A DNA stretch of 16,804 bases from CAYUHJ01 sp964444365 (GCA_964444365.1 CAYUHJ010000137.1:1-16804); one strand, 5' to 3'. Shown: positions 8,863 to 16,688, counted from the first letter of the stretch. Numbers and translations: made by a program. Notes: a model not told the origin generated them from the letters alone.

Positions 8863-9798
8863 ATGGCCACCGCCGACACGATCGCCGAACCCCTGCCGGC
8901 CGAGCCCCTCGCGGCGGTTCGCCCGAAGTTCGCGGACTTCCTCGAACTGACGAAGCCGAAAATCGCGGTGATGGCCCTCATCACGGTCGCGGTCGGCTAC
9001 CTGCTGGGGGCGGACCCGACGAACGTCCGCCCGGACCTGCTCCTTCACACGCTCGTCGGGGCGGGGGTGGTGGCCGCGGGAGGGAGTGCCCTCAACCACT
9101 GGCTCGAACGCCGGGCCGACGCGAAGATGTGGCGGACCGCGAACCGGCCGTTGCCGGCGGGGCGGATCACGCCGGAAGAGGTGCTCGGGTTCGGCTGGAC
9201 GCTCGGCGTCGGCGGGGTGATCTACCTGCTGGCCGCGTTGCCGACCCCGTCCGCCGCCATCGCCGCCGGGCTGACGTTCGTGCTGTACGTCGGCGTGTAC
9301 ACCCCGTTGAAGCGGCTCACGCACTGGAACACCGTCGTCGGCGCGATCCCCGGCGCGTTGCCGCCGGTCATCGGGTGGGTGGCGGCCCGCGGCACGCTCG
9401 ACGCCGGCGGGCTCGCCCTGTTCGCGATCCTGTTCGTCTGGCAGTTGCCGCACTTCTACTCGATCGCCTGGCTGCACCGCGACGACTACGCCCGCGGCGG
9501 CATGGTGATGCTTCCTATTTTGGATGGCCCCGATGGCAAGCTCACGGGCCGGGCGACGGTCGCGACGTGCGTGCTGCTCCTCGCGGTGACGGCAACGCCG
9601 TTCTGGGCCGGCTCGGTGGGTGTGGTCTACCTGCTCGGCGCTTTACCGCTGGCCGCGTGGTTCCTGGCCCGCGGCGTCCGCTTTGCGAAGCACCCGACGA
9701 ACCCCACCGCCCGAACCCTCCTCCGCGGCTCGCTGGTGTACCTGTGCGGCGTGATGGCGCTGCTGGTGCTGAACGGCGTGCTGCCAAGATACATCTAA
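8863..9798 (+). CDS. ctaB: Protoheme IX farnesyltransferase (heme O synthase)
   Basis: This UbiA-family membrane prenyltransferase adds a farnesyl group to heme B to give heme O, the substrate of CtaA. It has 311 residues with about nine helices, the usual size. Signatures visible: LTKPKIAVMALITVAVGYLLG at the first helix, the first aspartate-rich site as NHWLERRAD (N78, E82, D86) followed by TANRPLPAGRI, YTPLKRLTHWNTVVGAIPGA, and the second site in HFYSIAWLHRDDYARGG (D207, D208). In the first site the usual middle aspartate is glutamate, a conservative change. The ATG follows the G-rich repeat at 8733-8830, and the SD is weak. The stop TAA lies at the very edge of the next repeat element. 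Confidence 0.95.
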   Translation: MATADTIAEPLPAEPLAAVRPKFADFLELTKPKIAVMALITVAVGYLLGADPTNVRPDLLLHTLVGAGVVAAGGSALNHWLERRADAKMWRTANRPLPAGRITPEEVLGFGWTLGVGGVIYLLAALPTPSAAIAAGLTFVLYVGVYTPLKRLTHWNTVVGAIPGALPPVIGWVAARGTLDAGGLALFAILFVWQLPHFYSIAWLHRDDYARGGMVMLPILDGPDGKLTGRATVATCVLLLAVTATPFWAGSVGVVYLLGALPLAAWFLARGVRFAKHPTNPTARTLLRGSLVYLCGVMALLVLNGVLPRYI

Positions 9799-9973
9799 GA
9801 TTTCACCACAAAGGCACAAAGCTCACACAAAGGGTCACAAAGTAGAAATTGGACAGGATTACAGGAGCGACACGGATCTGGAATCCTGATCATCCTGTTC
9901 ATCCTGTCAAAAGTTCTGAATGGATTTCTTTGTGCCCCTTTGTGTGAGCTTCGTGCCTTTGTGGTGAAATCTT
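9797..9973. repeat. CACAAAG-type long inverted repeat between ctaB and the second SCO gene
   Basis: A 46-base left arm (9797-9842) is the reverse complement of 9928-9973 with only two mismatches. The arms are built of repeated CACAAAG blocks. The 85-base interior holds a second, different nested inverted repeat: GACAGGATTACAGGA (9852-9866) against three ATCCTG blocks at 9-base spacing (9883-9908). The left arm overlaps the last two bases of the ctaB stop codon and the right arm ends 16 bases before the next ATG. No transposase is present; it looks like a non-autonomous palindromic element or composite repeat. Confidence 0.85.
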
Positions 9974-9989
9974 CTCTGGGATTCCCACC

Positions 9990-10679
9990 ATGTCCACCGA
10001 ACCCGCCGCGCCCCCGACCCGTCGCCGACCGGCCCCCTGGGTCGTCGTCGTGATGCTGCTCGTCGCGGTCGGCACGCTCGCGGCTTCGATCCTGCTCAAC
10101 CCGCCGCGGACGAAGCCGCCGGTGGTGGAGCCGCCGCCGGCGGACCCGGTCGCGGTGCCGCCGTTCGCGCTGACGGAACGCTCCGGACAACCGGTCAACA
10201 ACGCGGACCTGTTGGGGAAAGTGTGGGTCGGGTCGTTCGTGTTCAGCCGGTGTACCGGCCCGTGCCCGAGTGTCTCCGCGACGATGGCGAAGCTGCAAGC
10301 CGACTACGCCGACAAGCCCGACTTCCGCCTCGTCACGTTCACCTTCGACCCGACCACGGACACGCCCGCGGAACTGAAGAAGTACGCCGACCACTTCCGC
10401 GCGGACGGCGACCGCTGGCTGTTCCTGACGGGCTCCGAGGACGAACTGCACCGGCTGGCCCGCGACACGTTCAAGCTCGCGGTGAACCGCAACACCGACC
10501 CGGCCGCCGACCCCGGCAAGAAGTTCGAGCACACCACCTACGTGACCGTCGTCGACAAAAAGGGCCGCGTCCGCGGGCACTTCTCGGGCTTCCGCGGCGA
10601 GCACGACACCACCGGCGAGCACTTCGCCGACAGCCAGGCCCGCCTGCGACACACCGTGAACACGGCACTTTCAGAATGA
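9990..10679 (+). CDS. SCO1/SenC family copper chaperone, N-terminally anchored
   Basis: This second SCO protein has 229 residues, the classical layout and the usual length. An N-terminal membrane helix (about residues 11-32) is followed by a proline-rich linker (PPVVEPPPADPVAVPP) and a thioredoxin-like domain. The copper ligands are present: CTGPC (C88, C92) and the distal histidine in FEHTTYVTVVD (H181). It differs clearly from the SCO protein encoded at 887-1894, which has a C-terminal anchor and a larger loop, so the two are probably old paralogues with different partners, for example CuA metallation versus thiol reduction or CuB supply; that division is inference. The gene is bracketed by CACAAAG-type repeats, and its TGA stop lies inside the second of them. 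Confidence 0.94.
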   Translation: MSTEPAAPPTRRRPAPWVVVVMLLVAVGTLAASILLNPPRTKPPVVEPPPADPVAVPPFALTERSGQPVNNADLLGKVWVGSFVFSRCTGPCPSVSATMAKLQADYADKPDFRLVTFTFDPTTDTPAELKKYADHFRADGDRWLFLTGSEDELHRLARDTFKLAVNRNTDPAADPGKKFEHTTYVTVVDKKGRVRGHFSGFRGEHDTTGEHFADSQARLRHTVNTALSE

Positions 10680-10769
10680 TCTCACACAAAGCCACAAAGA
10701 CACGAAGTGTGAAGAACCCAGCCGGATTGGATTTCTTGGCGGCTTTGTGACTTTGTGTGAGATCATTCT
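10673..10769. repeat. CACAAAG-type inverted repeat spanning the SCO stop codon
   Basis: The arm at 10673-10699 is the reverse complement of 10743-10769 with one mismatch in 27 bases. The arms share TCACACAAAG and CACAAAG blocks with the element at 9797-9973, so they belong to one family. The left arm contains the TGA stop of the SCO gene (10677-10679), and the right arm ends two bases before the ATG of the next gene. A strong RNA hairpin is possible but no T-run follows. Confidence 0.85.
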
Positions 10770-10771
10770 TC

Positions 10772-11443
10772 ATGCCTGCAATTCTTTGGGACGTAGACGG
10801 CACCCTCCTCGACTCGGCGGAGCAGCACTTCCGCGCGTGGTCGGCCCTGGCCGCCGAGATCGGCAAGCCGTTCACCCGCGACGACTTCGCCGCCACGTTC
10901 GGGATGCGGAACCCGGAAATCTTGCGGAAGCTGTTCTTCCCCCACGCCTCCGACTTGCAGTGCGACGAACTCGGGCTGCGGAAGGAAACCTTCTACCGCG
11001 ACTCCGTCCGCGCCGAGGGCGTGACGCTGCTGCCCGGCGTGCAACGGCTCCTCGACGGGTTCGCCGCCGCCGGGTGGCCGCAGGCGGTCGGGTCGTCCGC
11101 CCCGCGCGGGAACCTGGATTTGCTGCTCGAAGTCACGGGCACCGCGAAGTACTTTTCCGCGATCGTCTCCGGCGAGGACGTCCGCCGCGGCAAGCCGGAC
11201 CCCGAGGTCTTCCTGACGGCCGCCGCGAAGCTGGGCGTTCCCCCCGCGAATTGTGTCGTGTTCGAGGACGCGGTCGCCGGCGTGGAAGCCGCGAAGGCCG
11301 GCGGGATGGCGTGCGTCGCCGTCACGTTCGTCGGCCACCACCCGGCCGAGAAACTGCGGGCGGCCGGGGCGGACCTCGTCGTCGAAACGCTGGCCGCGGT
11401 GACGGTCGATGCCGTCCAACAATTCTTGCCCCCTCCCCCTTGA
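10772..11443 (+). CDS. HAD-superfamily hydrolase (phosphatase/phosphoglucomutase-like)
   Basis: This 223-residue protein has all four HAD motifs: I, LWDVDGTLLDS with nucleophile D7 and acid/base D9; II, VGSSAPRGN (Ser); III, K141 in RRGKPDPEVF; IV, VVFEDAVAGVEAAKAGGM (E165, D166) binding magnesium. The helical cap between motifs I and II and the sequence style match the phosphoglycolate phosphatase/beta-phosphoglucomutase subfamily; the substrate cannot be told. I chose ATG 10772 because an in-frame GTG at 10757 lies inside the repeat arm and would only add five residues of repeat-derived sequence. The last residues (four prolines) and the TGA stop are encoded by the CCCCTCC-family repeat that begins at about 11429, so the C terminus looks repeat-derived. 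Confidence 0.92.
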   Translation: MPAILWDVDGTLLDSAEQHFRAWSALAAEIGKPFTRDDFAATFGMRNPEILRKLFFPHASDLQCDELGLRKETFYRDSVRAEGVTLLPGVQRLLDGFAAAGWPQAVGSSAPRGNLDLLLEVTGTAKYFSAIVSGEDVRRGKPDPEVFLTAAAKLGVPPANCVVFEDAVAGVEAAKAGGMACVAVTFVGHHPAEKLRAAGADLVVETLAAVTVDAVQQFLPPPP

Positions 11444-11525
11444 GGGGGGAGGGTTGGGGTGGGGGTGACGGTTCACCACCCAAGCGACCCCCACCCTATC
11501 CCTCCCCCCTCCCAGGGGGAGGGGA
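11429..11525. repeat. Inverted pair of CCCCTCC-family units, overlapping the HAD stop codon
   Basis: Two copies of one unit face each other (about 11429-11466 and 11487-11525). Each has a CCCCTCCCCC/GGGGGGAGGG hairpin and a tail of GGTTGGGGTGGGGG type. Read in the same direction the two units match except for the hairpin loop and two tail positions. The first unit supplies the final proline codons and the TGA of the HAD gene. G-run motifs able to form quadruplexes lie on the + strand (11444-11465) and, in the second unit, on the - strand. The second unit ends 12 bases before the next ATG. Confidence 0.85.
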
Positions 11526-11537
11526 CCAGAGAAGACG

Positions 11538-12410
11538 ATGAAGCCCCGCGAGTTGCCGCCGCCCGTCGTGCCCACCCCCCTCCTGCCGTGGCTGCTGACC
11601 GCCCTCCACCCGATGAACCGCACGCGGGTGAAGGAACTGCTCCGCAGCGGCCGCGTCCTCGTCAACGGCACCTCAACGACCCGGCACGACCACCCACTGA
11701 CGCCGGCCGACCGCGTCGGGATTGCCCCCGAAGCGCCCCCGCAAGCCGCGGCGCTCGGCCGACACGGGATCACGGTCCTGTACGAAGACGCGCACGTCAT
11801 CGCGATCGACAAGCCGAGCGGACTGCTGACCGTTGCGACGGACGGCGAGAAGACCGCCACCGCGTTCGCCCTGCTGCACGCCCACCACCGCGACCGGCCG
11901 TTCGTCGTTCACCGCCTCGACCGCGACACGTCCGGGGTGCTGCTCTTCGCGAAGTCCCCGGCCGTTCGCGACCGACTGCAAGAAGCCTGGGATTCCGCGG
12001 AGAAGACGTACCTCGCCGTGGTCGACGGCGTGCCCGACCCGCCCGAGGGGACGGTCGACAACTTCCTGGCGGAAGGAAAGGATCTCCGGGTGCGGGCCGT
12101 CCGCGAGTCGGCCGAGCACGCGAAGCGGGCCGTCAGCCGGTACCGTGTCCTCTCACGTGCCGGGCGGTTGGCGCTCGTCGAAGTCCGCATCGAAACCGGG
12201 CGGAAGCACCAGATTCGCGTCCACCTCGCCGGCCTCGGCTGCCCGGTGATCGGCGACCGGCTGTACGGCACCGGCGCGAACCCCGCCGGCCGCCTGGGCC
12301 TGCACGCCCGCCGGCTCGCGTTCGACCACCCCGCGAGCGGGCACCGGGTGACGGTCGAAGCGGCGTTTCCCGTCGGGTTGCAGAAGTGGTTTCCTCACGG
12401 CGTCGCCTGA
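11538..12410 (+). CDS. RluA-family RNA pseudouridine synthase
   Basis: This enzyme isomerises uridine to pseudouridine in RNA, probably rRNA or tRNA; the exact target is not readable from sequence. The 290-residue protein has an N-terminal S4-like RNA-binding region (about residues 20-70, RTRVKELLRSGRVLVNG) and a catalytic domain with IAIDKPSGLL, HRLDRDTSGVLLF (catalytic Asp D128) and RKHQIRVHLAGLGCPVIGDRLYG, all hallmarks of the RluA/RluC/RluD group. The ATG lies just after the repeat pair; the purine-rich GGGGACCAGAGAAGACG before it gives a weak SD at best. It is unrelated to the respiratory genes, and I infer no shared function. Confidence 0.93.
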   Translation: MKPRELPPPVVPTPLLPWLLTALHPMNRTRVKELLRSGRVLVNGTSTTRHDHPLTPADRVGIAPEAPPQAAALGRHGITVLYEDAHVIAIDKPSGLLTVATDGEKTATAFALLHAHHRDRPFVVHRLDRDTSGVLLFAKSPAVRDRLQEAWDSAEKTYLAVVDGVPDPPEGTVDNFLAEGKDLRVRAVRESAEHAKRAVSRYRVLSRAGRLALVEVRIETGRKHQIRVHLAGLGCPVIGDRLYGTGANPAGRLGLHARRLAFDHPASGHRVTVEAAFPVGLQKWFPHGVA

Positions 12411-12444
12411 GTCCGGTCCAGGGCGACGCAGGGCGTTAAAGTAG

Positions 12445-12535
12445 GCAACTCGCTCCGCGAGTTGCGGGCTCATGTCCCGAGAGCACAACACTCGTTTTCA
12501 AGGGATGATGCGCAGTCACTCGCGGAGCGAGTGAC
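12445..12535. repeat. Pair of ACTCGC-TCC-GCGAGT hairpins upstream of the DUF11 gene
   Basis: Two perfect hairpins occur: 12445-12465 (nine-base arms, loop TCC) and 12515-12535 (nine-base arms, loop GGA). They share the core ACTCGC(TCC)GCGAGT in opposite orientations, like the paired units of REP-type elements. The rest of the 249-base gap (12411-12659) holds only the purine-rich stretch before the next ATG and nothing else that I can identify. Confidence 0.85.
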
Positions 12536-12659
12536 CGACTGAATCGGCCAAGCTTGAAATACTGCGTCGCCCGGTACCTCGCGCCAACTGCCCTTTACCC
12601 CACTTCCCCCGAAGGGTATTCCCCGCCGCGTGTGAATCTGGGCGAGGCAGGACACGGAC

Positions 12660-14252
12660 ATGCGCGACCGCCGGTTCCCGATCATCGTGCTGCTGCTGGC
12701 GCTCGGCGGCCCCGCGTTCGCCGCCGAGCCGGACGACGACCGCGACGACCCGGACGTCGTGCCGGCGCAGTTCGTGCAACCGGCCGGCCCCGCCGCACCG
12801 CCGCCGGGTGCGGTACCGGCGACCGTCGCGGACCCGCCGACGCCGGTGGTGCGGGTGCAGGTGCGGGTTCCCGCGCACGTCCCGCCGCACAAGGATCTCA
12901 CGTACCACGTCACGGTCACGAACACGTCCGGGGCGGATGCCTACCGCGTTCGCGTGCGATTCCCGCTGCCGGAAGGGATCACGACCGTCACGAAGGCGGA
13001 GCCGCCCGCGGAGAACTACGACCCGAAGAAGCCGGCCGCCGCGGTGCCGAAGGAACTGGTCTGGGAGTACCGCACGCTGCGGGCCGGGGAGAAGCACGAG
13101 ATCGAGGTCGCGGTCAAACCCGCGCCGGACACGCGGGAAGTCCGGGCGGCCGCTTACGTGTCGTTCGAGCACGGGCAGGCCGTCGTCACCCGCGTGGACA
13201 AGCCGAAGCTCGCGGTGCGGAAGGCGGTCCCGAAGCAGGCCGTCAGCACCGACCCCGTCACGGTGCGCGTCGAGGTCACGAACCCGAGCAAGGTCGCGGT
13301 GCCGAACGTGCAACTCGTCGAGGACGTGTCCAAGGGGTTCGAGTTCGCCCGCGAATCCGAGGGGGAAAAGGGCACGGTCCCGGAGCAGCGCGTCTGGCAG
13401 ATCGGCACGCTGCGGCCCGGCGAGCGGAAGGTCATCGAGTACAAGCTCACCGCGAAGGAGAACGCTTCGACCGAGGCGCTGACCACGTCGTCCGTGGTGA
13501 AGAGCCCGGACGCCCCCGAGGGGGAACGCGCGGAAAGCACGACGAAGCTGCTGGTTCCGGGCATGCGGGTGGACCTTTCCGGCCCGCCGACGTCCGCCCC
13601 CGGCGACCCGGCGAACTACGAGATCGTCGTGCGGAACACCGGCACGCTGTCGCTGACGGACGTGCGCGTCACGGGGTCGGTGCCGTCCGACTGCACGCCG
13701 ACGAAGATGACCAACGGCGGGCAGCGCTACCGCGACCAGCTCGTGTGGGTGGTGCCGTCGTTGAAGCCGGGGGACGCGCAGTCCTTCCGGTACAGCCTGA
13801 AGGCGAACACGACCGGGAAGCGGACGGTGCGGGCGGCCGCCGAGACGCCGCGCGGGATCGAGAAGTCGAGCGAGGTGGTGACGGCCTTCCAGGGGACGGC
13901 GGTACTGGCGTGGGACGCGACCGCCGAGCCGGTCACGCTCGGGACCGGGCAACAGGGCTTGCTCACGATCCGCGTCCGCAACACCGGCGGCGAGGCGGCC
14001 CGCGGCGTCCGGCTGCGGGTCGAGCTGCCGGGCGAAGTGCGCTTCGTGCAGGCGAGCCCCCGGAACCAGGCGTCCGCCAACGAGGTCGCGTTCGACGGCG
14101 TCTCGATCCCCGCCTACGGCACGGAGAAGTTCACCGTCACCTACCGCGCCGACCGCACCGGTCAGGCGTGGTTCCGGCTGAAGCTGTCGGCCGAGGCACT
14201 CGGCGACCGGCCCATGACGAAGGAACAGTCGGTGGAGATTTCGGGGCGATAA
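12660..14252 (+). CDS. Secreted DUF11-repeat protein
   Basis: This 530-residue protein has a clear signal peptide (FPIIVLLLALGGPAFA, cleavage before AEPDD) and then an acidic, proline-rich linker to about residue 62. The rest consists of about four immunoglobulin-like DUF11 (conserved repeat domain) units starting near residues 63, 180, 298 and 414. Each opens with a strand such as YHVTVTNTSGADA, VRVEVTNPSKVA, YEIVVRNTGTLS or LTIRVRNTGGEAARG, and includes phrases like RTLRAGEKHEIEV or PSLKPGDAQSFRYSL. There are no catalytic motifs or membrane anchor, so it is probably periplasmic or cell-surface structural or adhesive. GAGGCAGGA lies upstream of the ATG. The gene is bracketed by the same type of hairpin pair on both sides and converges with priA. 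Confidence 0.85.
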   Translation: MRDRRFPIIVLLLALGGPAFAAEPDDDRDDPDVVPAQFVQPAGPAAPPPGAVPATVADPPTPVVRVQVRVPAHVPPHKDLTYHVTVTNTSGADAYRVRVRFPLPEGITTVTKAEPPAENYDPKKPAAAVPKELVWEYRTLRAGEKHEIEVAVKPAPDTREVRAAAYVSFEHGQAVVTRVDKPKLAVRKAVPKQAVSTDPVTVRVEVTNPSKVAVPNVQLVEDVSKGFEFARESEGEKGTVPEQRVWQIGTLRPGERKVIEYKLTAKENASTEALTTSSVVKSPDAPEGERAESTTKLLVPGMRVDLSGPPTSAPGDPANYEIVVRNTGTLSLTDVRVTGSVPSDCTPTKMTNGGQRYRDQLVWVVPSLKPGDAQSFRYSLKANTTGKRTVRAAAETPRGIEKSSEVVTAFQGTAVLAWDATAEPVTLGTGQQGLLTIRVRNTGGEAARGVRLRVELPGEVRFVQASPRNQASANEVAFDGVSIPAYGTEKFTVTYRADRTGQAWFRLKLSAEALGDRPMTKEQSVEISGR

Positions 14253-14269
14253 GTCGGCAACTCGGGTGG

Positions 14270-14354
14270 CCGACTCGCTCCGCGAGTCGGCACGCTTGGG
14301 GAAGCGACGAGTCATTGCCGGGTAAAGCGGGGTCACTCGCGGAGCGAGTGACCC
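14270..14354. repeat. Pair of ACTCGC-TCC-GCGAGT hairpins between convergent genes
   Basis: A perfect hairpin at 14270-14290 (nine-base arms, loop TCC) is followed by one at 14330-14354 (eleven-base arms, loop GGA). The layout and orientation are the same as at 12445-12535. It fills the gap between the convergent DUF11 and priA genes, so it could act as a two-way transcript end, although no T-runs follow the stems. Confidence 0.85.
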
Positions 14355-14375
14355 ACAGGCAACGACCGTTGCGGA

Positions 14376-16688
14376 TCACAACATGCTGTACGGGTCCACG
14401 TCGACCTGATATTCGACGCCGTGCGGCGGCTTCGACACGGTCAGCACCTCGCGCAACACGTTGTGCAGCGGGCCGCTGTGCTCGCTCTGCAGCTGGAAGT
14501 GGAACCGGTAAAAGTCGTGCAGCTTGAAGACGGGGCACTCGGCCGGGCCGAGGACGCGCACCTCGGACGCCCGGTTCGACGCGCGGGCCGTCGCTTGCTT
14601 GAACGCCCCGGCGAGCTGGTCCGCGAACGCACTCGCCGCGTCGGGCTTCTCGCTGCGGACGATCAGCCGGGCGAGCCGGTGGTACGGCGGGTAGCCGTGC
14701 TCCTTGCGGTGGCCGAGTTCCAGCTTCGCGAACCCGCCGTAGTCGTGCCTCGCGGCCAGGGTGATGCACGGGTGGTCGGGGGTGAAGGTTTGCACCATCA
14801 CGATACCCCCCTTGTCGCCGCGTCCGGTGCGGCCCGCGACTTGCGCGAGTAGCTGGAACGTGCGTTCGCTGGCGCGGAAGTCCGGGAGGTGGAGCCCGAC
14901 GTCCGCGTTGACGACGCCGACGAGGGTAACGTTCGGGAAGTCGAGCCCCTTCGCGATCATCTGCGTCCCGAGCAGGACGTGGATCTCCCCCGCCCGGAAC
15001 GCCGAGAGGATGCGCTCGTGGCTGCCCGGCCGCGAGGTCGTGTCCGAGTCCATCCGGCGGATCACTTTGTCGGGGAACTTCTCCTCGATCTCGGCCTGCA
15101 ACTTCTCCGTGCCGAGGCCCTGGTACCGCATCGTCGGCTTGTCGCAGCCGGGGCACTTCAACACCGGCGGGGTTTCCCAGCCGCAGTAGTGACACACGAG
15201 CGCCGCCTTCGCCCGGTGGAACGTCAGCGACAGGTCGCAGTGGACGCACTGCGCGACGTGCCCGCAGCCGGGGCAGTGGACGTGGGTGCTGAACCCGCGA
15301 CGGTTCAGCAAGAGCATCACCTGCCCGCCCGCCTTGAGCGCGTCGCGCATCCCGCGTTCGAGCGTCGGGCCGATGGCGAAGTGCTTTCCGGGCGTCTTCG
15401 GCTCCGTGCGAAGGTCGACGAGCCGTACCTTCGGCATCGGTCGGTCCTCGACGCGTGCCGGCAGTTCCAGCAGCGTGTAGGTGCCCTTCTCCGCGTTGTG
15501 GAAGGACTCCAGCGACGGCGTCGCCGAGCCGAGCAGGATCGGCACCCCGGCGAGGCTGGCCCGCATCACCGCGACATCCCGGGCGTGGTAGCGCGGCGTC
15601 GATTCCTGCTTGAAGCTGCTCTCGTGTTCCTCGTCGATGACGATCAGCCCGAGCTTCCGCGTCGGGGCGAAGACGGCACTTCTCGCACCGACGACGACGG
15701 GCGCGAACCCGGACGCGATCCGCCGCCAGTACGCGCCGCGCTCGGCGTCGGTCAGGTTCGAGTGCAGCACCGCGACCGACCCGGACCGGCCGCGGAACCG
15801 CTCCAGCGTCTGCGGCGTGAGCGAGATTTCGGGGACGAGGACGATCGCCTCCTTCCCCTGGCGGACGACTTCCTCGATGGCGCGAAGGTAGACTTCCGTC
15901 TTGCCGCTGCCGGTGACGCCGTGGAGCAGGAAGGCGTGGAACCCGCCGGTACGGAGCCGGGCTTCGATCGCGGTCCAGGCCGCTTGCTGGGCGGGGTTGA
16001 GGACGAGCGCTGCTTGGCGAGCGTCACTCGTCAGAGTGACGAGTTCTCCCGCCGACGAAGACTCGTCACTCTGACGAGTGACGCTCGCCCGTTCGACCCG
16101 CTCCGTGAACTTCCGGATCAGCCCCTTTTCGAGCAACCCGCTCACCGGCGAGGAGCCCAGTTCCTTCACCAGCACCCCGCGTTCGACGGGCTTGCCGTCG
16201 TCGCGCAGCCGTTCGAGCACCCGCTTCTGCTTCGGCGTGACCGTCGGCACCGGGTCGGGCAACTCGTCCGACGGCACCGCTTCGAGGAACACGGTCGCCT
16301 TCGTGCCGGCCTGCTCCCGCGCCCCCGCCGGGACGACCGCGTGCAGCACCTGGCCCCAGCCGACGAGGTAGTAGTCGGCCATCCACCGCGTCAGCGTCAG
16401 CAGGTGGTCGTCGAGCAGCGCCTCGTCGTCGAGCACCTTCGCGATCGCCTTCACCGCCCGATCCGGGACGACATCAGTGAGGCGGACGCAGTACCCCGGC
16501 GTGCCCTTGTCGCCGCGGCCGAAGGGGACTTCGACGCGCTTGCCGACGGCGATGCGCGAATGCAGGTGGTCCGGGACGGCGTAGCTGAAGGCGTGGTCGA
16601 GCGGGCGGTCGAAGACGACGTCCGCGAAGAGGGTCGGCGGGGCGGTCACGTCGGGGTCCGCCGGAAGTGGTGGGGTGAGCGCTGTCAT
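14376..16688 (-). CDS. priA: Primosomal protein N' (replication restart helicase PriA)
   Basis: PriA recognises stalled forks and reloads the replisome. The 770-residue protein has the N-terminal DNA-binding region (ADVVFDRPLDHAFSYAVP, YYLVGWGQVLHAVVP), a winged-helix part, and a superfamily 2 helicase core: Walker A GVTGSGKTE (K263), DEEH box (D352-H355), GSATPS, and QVAGRTGRGDKGG. The zinc-binding insertion has its eight cysteines: C472, C475, C481, C484, C499, C502, C512 and C515. All key residues are present, so it should be active. Odd feature: residues about 200-225 (VTRQSDESSS to TSDAR), between the winged helix and the helicase core, are encoded by a perfect inverted repeat. It lies convergent to the DUF11 gene, and I see no clear SD before its ATG. 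Confidence 0.96.
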   Translation of the reverse strand: MTALTPPLPADPDVTAPPTLFADVVFDRPLDHAFSYAVPDHLHSRIAVGKRVEVPFGRGDKGTPGYCVRLTDVVPDRAVKAIAKVLDDEALLDDHLLTLTRWMADYYLVGWGQVLHAVVPAGAREQAGTKATVFLEAVPSDELPDPVPTVTPKQKRVLERLRDDGKPVERGVLVKELGSSPVSGLLEKGLIRKFTERVERASVTRQSDESSSAGELVTLTSDARQAALVLNPAQQAAWTAIEARLRTGGFHAFLLHGVTGSGKTEVYLRAIEEVVRQGKEAIVLVPEISLTPQTLERFRGRSGSVAVLHSNLTDAERGAYWRRIASGFAPVVVGARSAVFAPTRKLGLIVIDEEHESSFKQESTPRYHARDVAVMRASLAGVPILLGSATPSLESFHNAEKGTYTLLELPARVEDRPMPKVRLVDLRTEPKTPGKHFAIGPTLERGMRDALKAGGQVMLLLNRRGFSTHVHCPGCGHVAQCVHCDLSLTFHRAKAALVCHYCGWETPPVLKCPGCDKPTMRYQGLGTEKLQAEIEEKFPDKVIRRMDSDTTSRPGSHERILSAFRAGEIHVLLGTQMIAKGLDFPNVTLVGVVNADVGLHLPDFRASERTFQLLAQVAGRTGRGDKGGIVMVQTFTPDHPCITLAARHDYGGFAKLELGHRKEHGYPPYHRLARLIVRSEKPDAASAFADQLAGAFKQATARASNRASEVRVLGPAECPVFKLHDFYRFHFQLQSEHSGPLHNVLREVLTVSKPPHGVEYQVDVDPYSML
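16016..16089. repeat. Perfect 29-bp inverted repeat inside the priA reading frame
   Basis: Bases 16016-16044 are the exact reverse complement of 16061-16089, with a 16-base spacer. Each arm carries a smaller palindrome (GTCACTC, GTCA loop, GAGTGAC). The wording GTCACTC/GAGTGAC echoes the intergenic hairpins at 12515-12535 and 14330-14354. It is translated in frame on the - strand as a Ser/Thr-rich linker of about 25 residues without a stop. Confidence 0.9.

Noticed and set aside
9797..10769. Insertion sequence or composite transposon around the second SCO gene
   Set aside because: No transposase reading frame and no clear target duplication is visible; kept only as repeats.
10757..10771. GTG at 10757 as the start of the HAD gene
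   Set aside because: It would encode five residues from the repeat arm before the motif-bearing MPAILWDVDG; ATG 10772 gives the usual N terminus.
12516..14336. 606-codon antisense frame over the DUF11 gene
   Set aside because: Its translation is Arg/Leu-rich shadow sequence that also runs through the hairpin repeats; the + strand has a signal peptide and repeated domains.
12445..14354. Hairpins considered as CRISPR repeats
   Set aside because: Only two units per site, inverted rather than direct, with unequal spacers and no cas genes.
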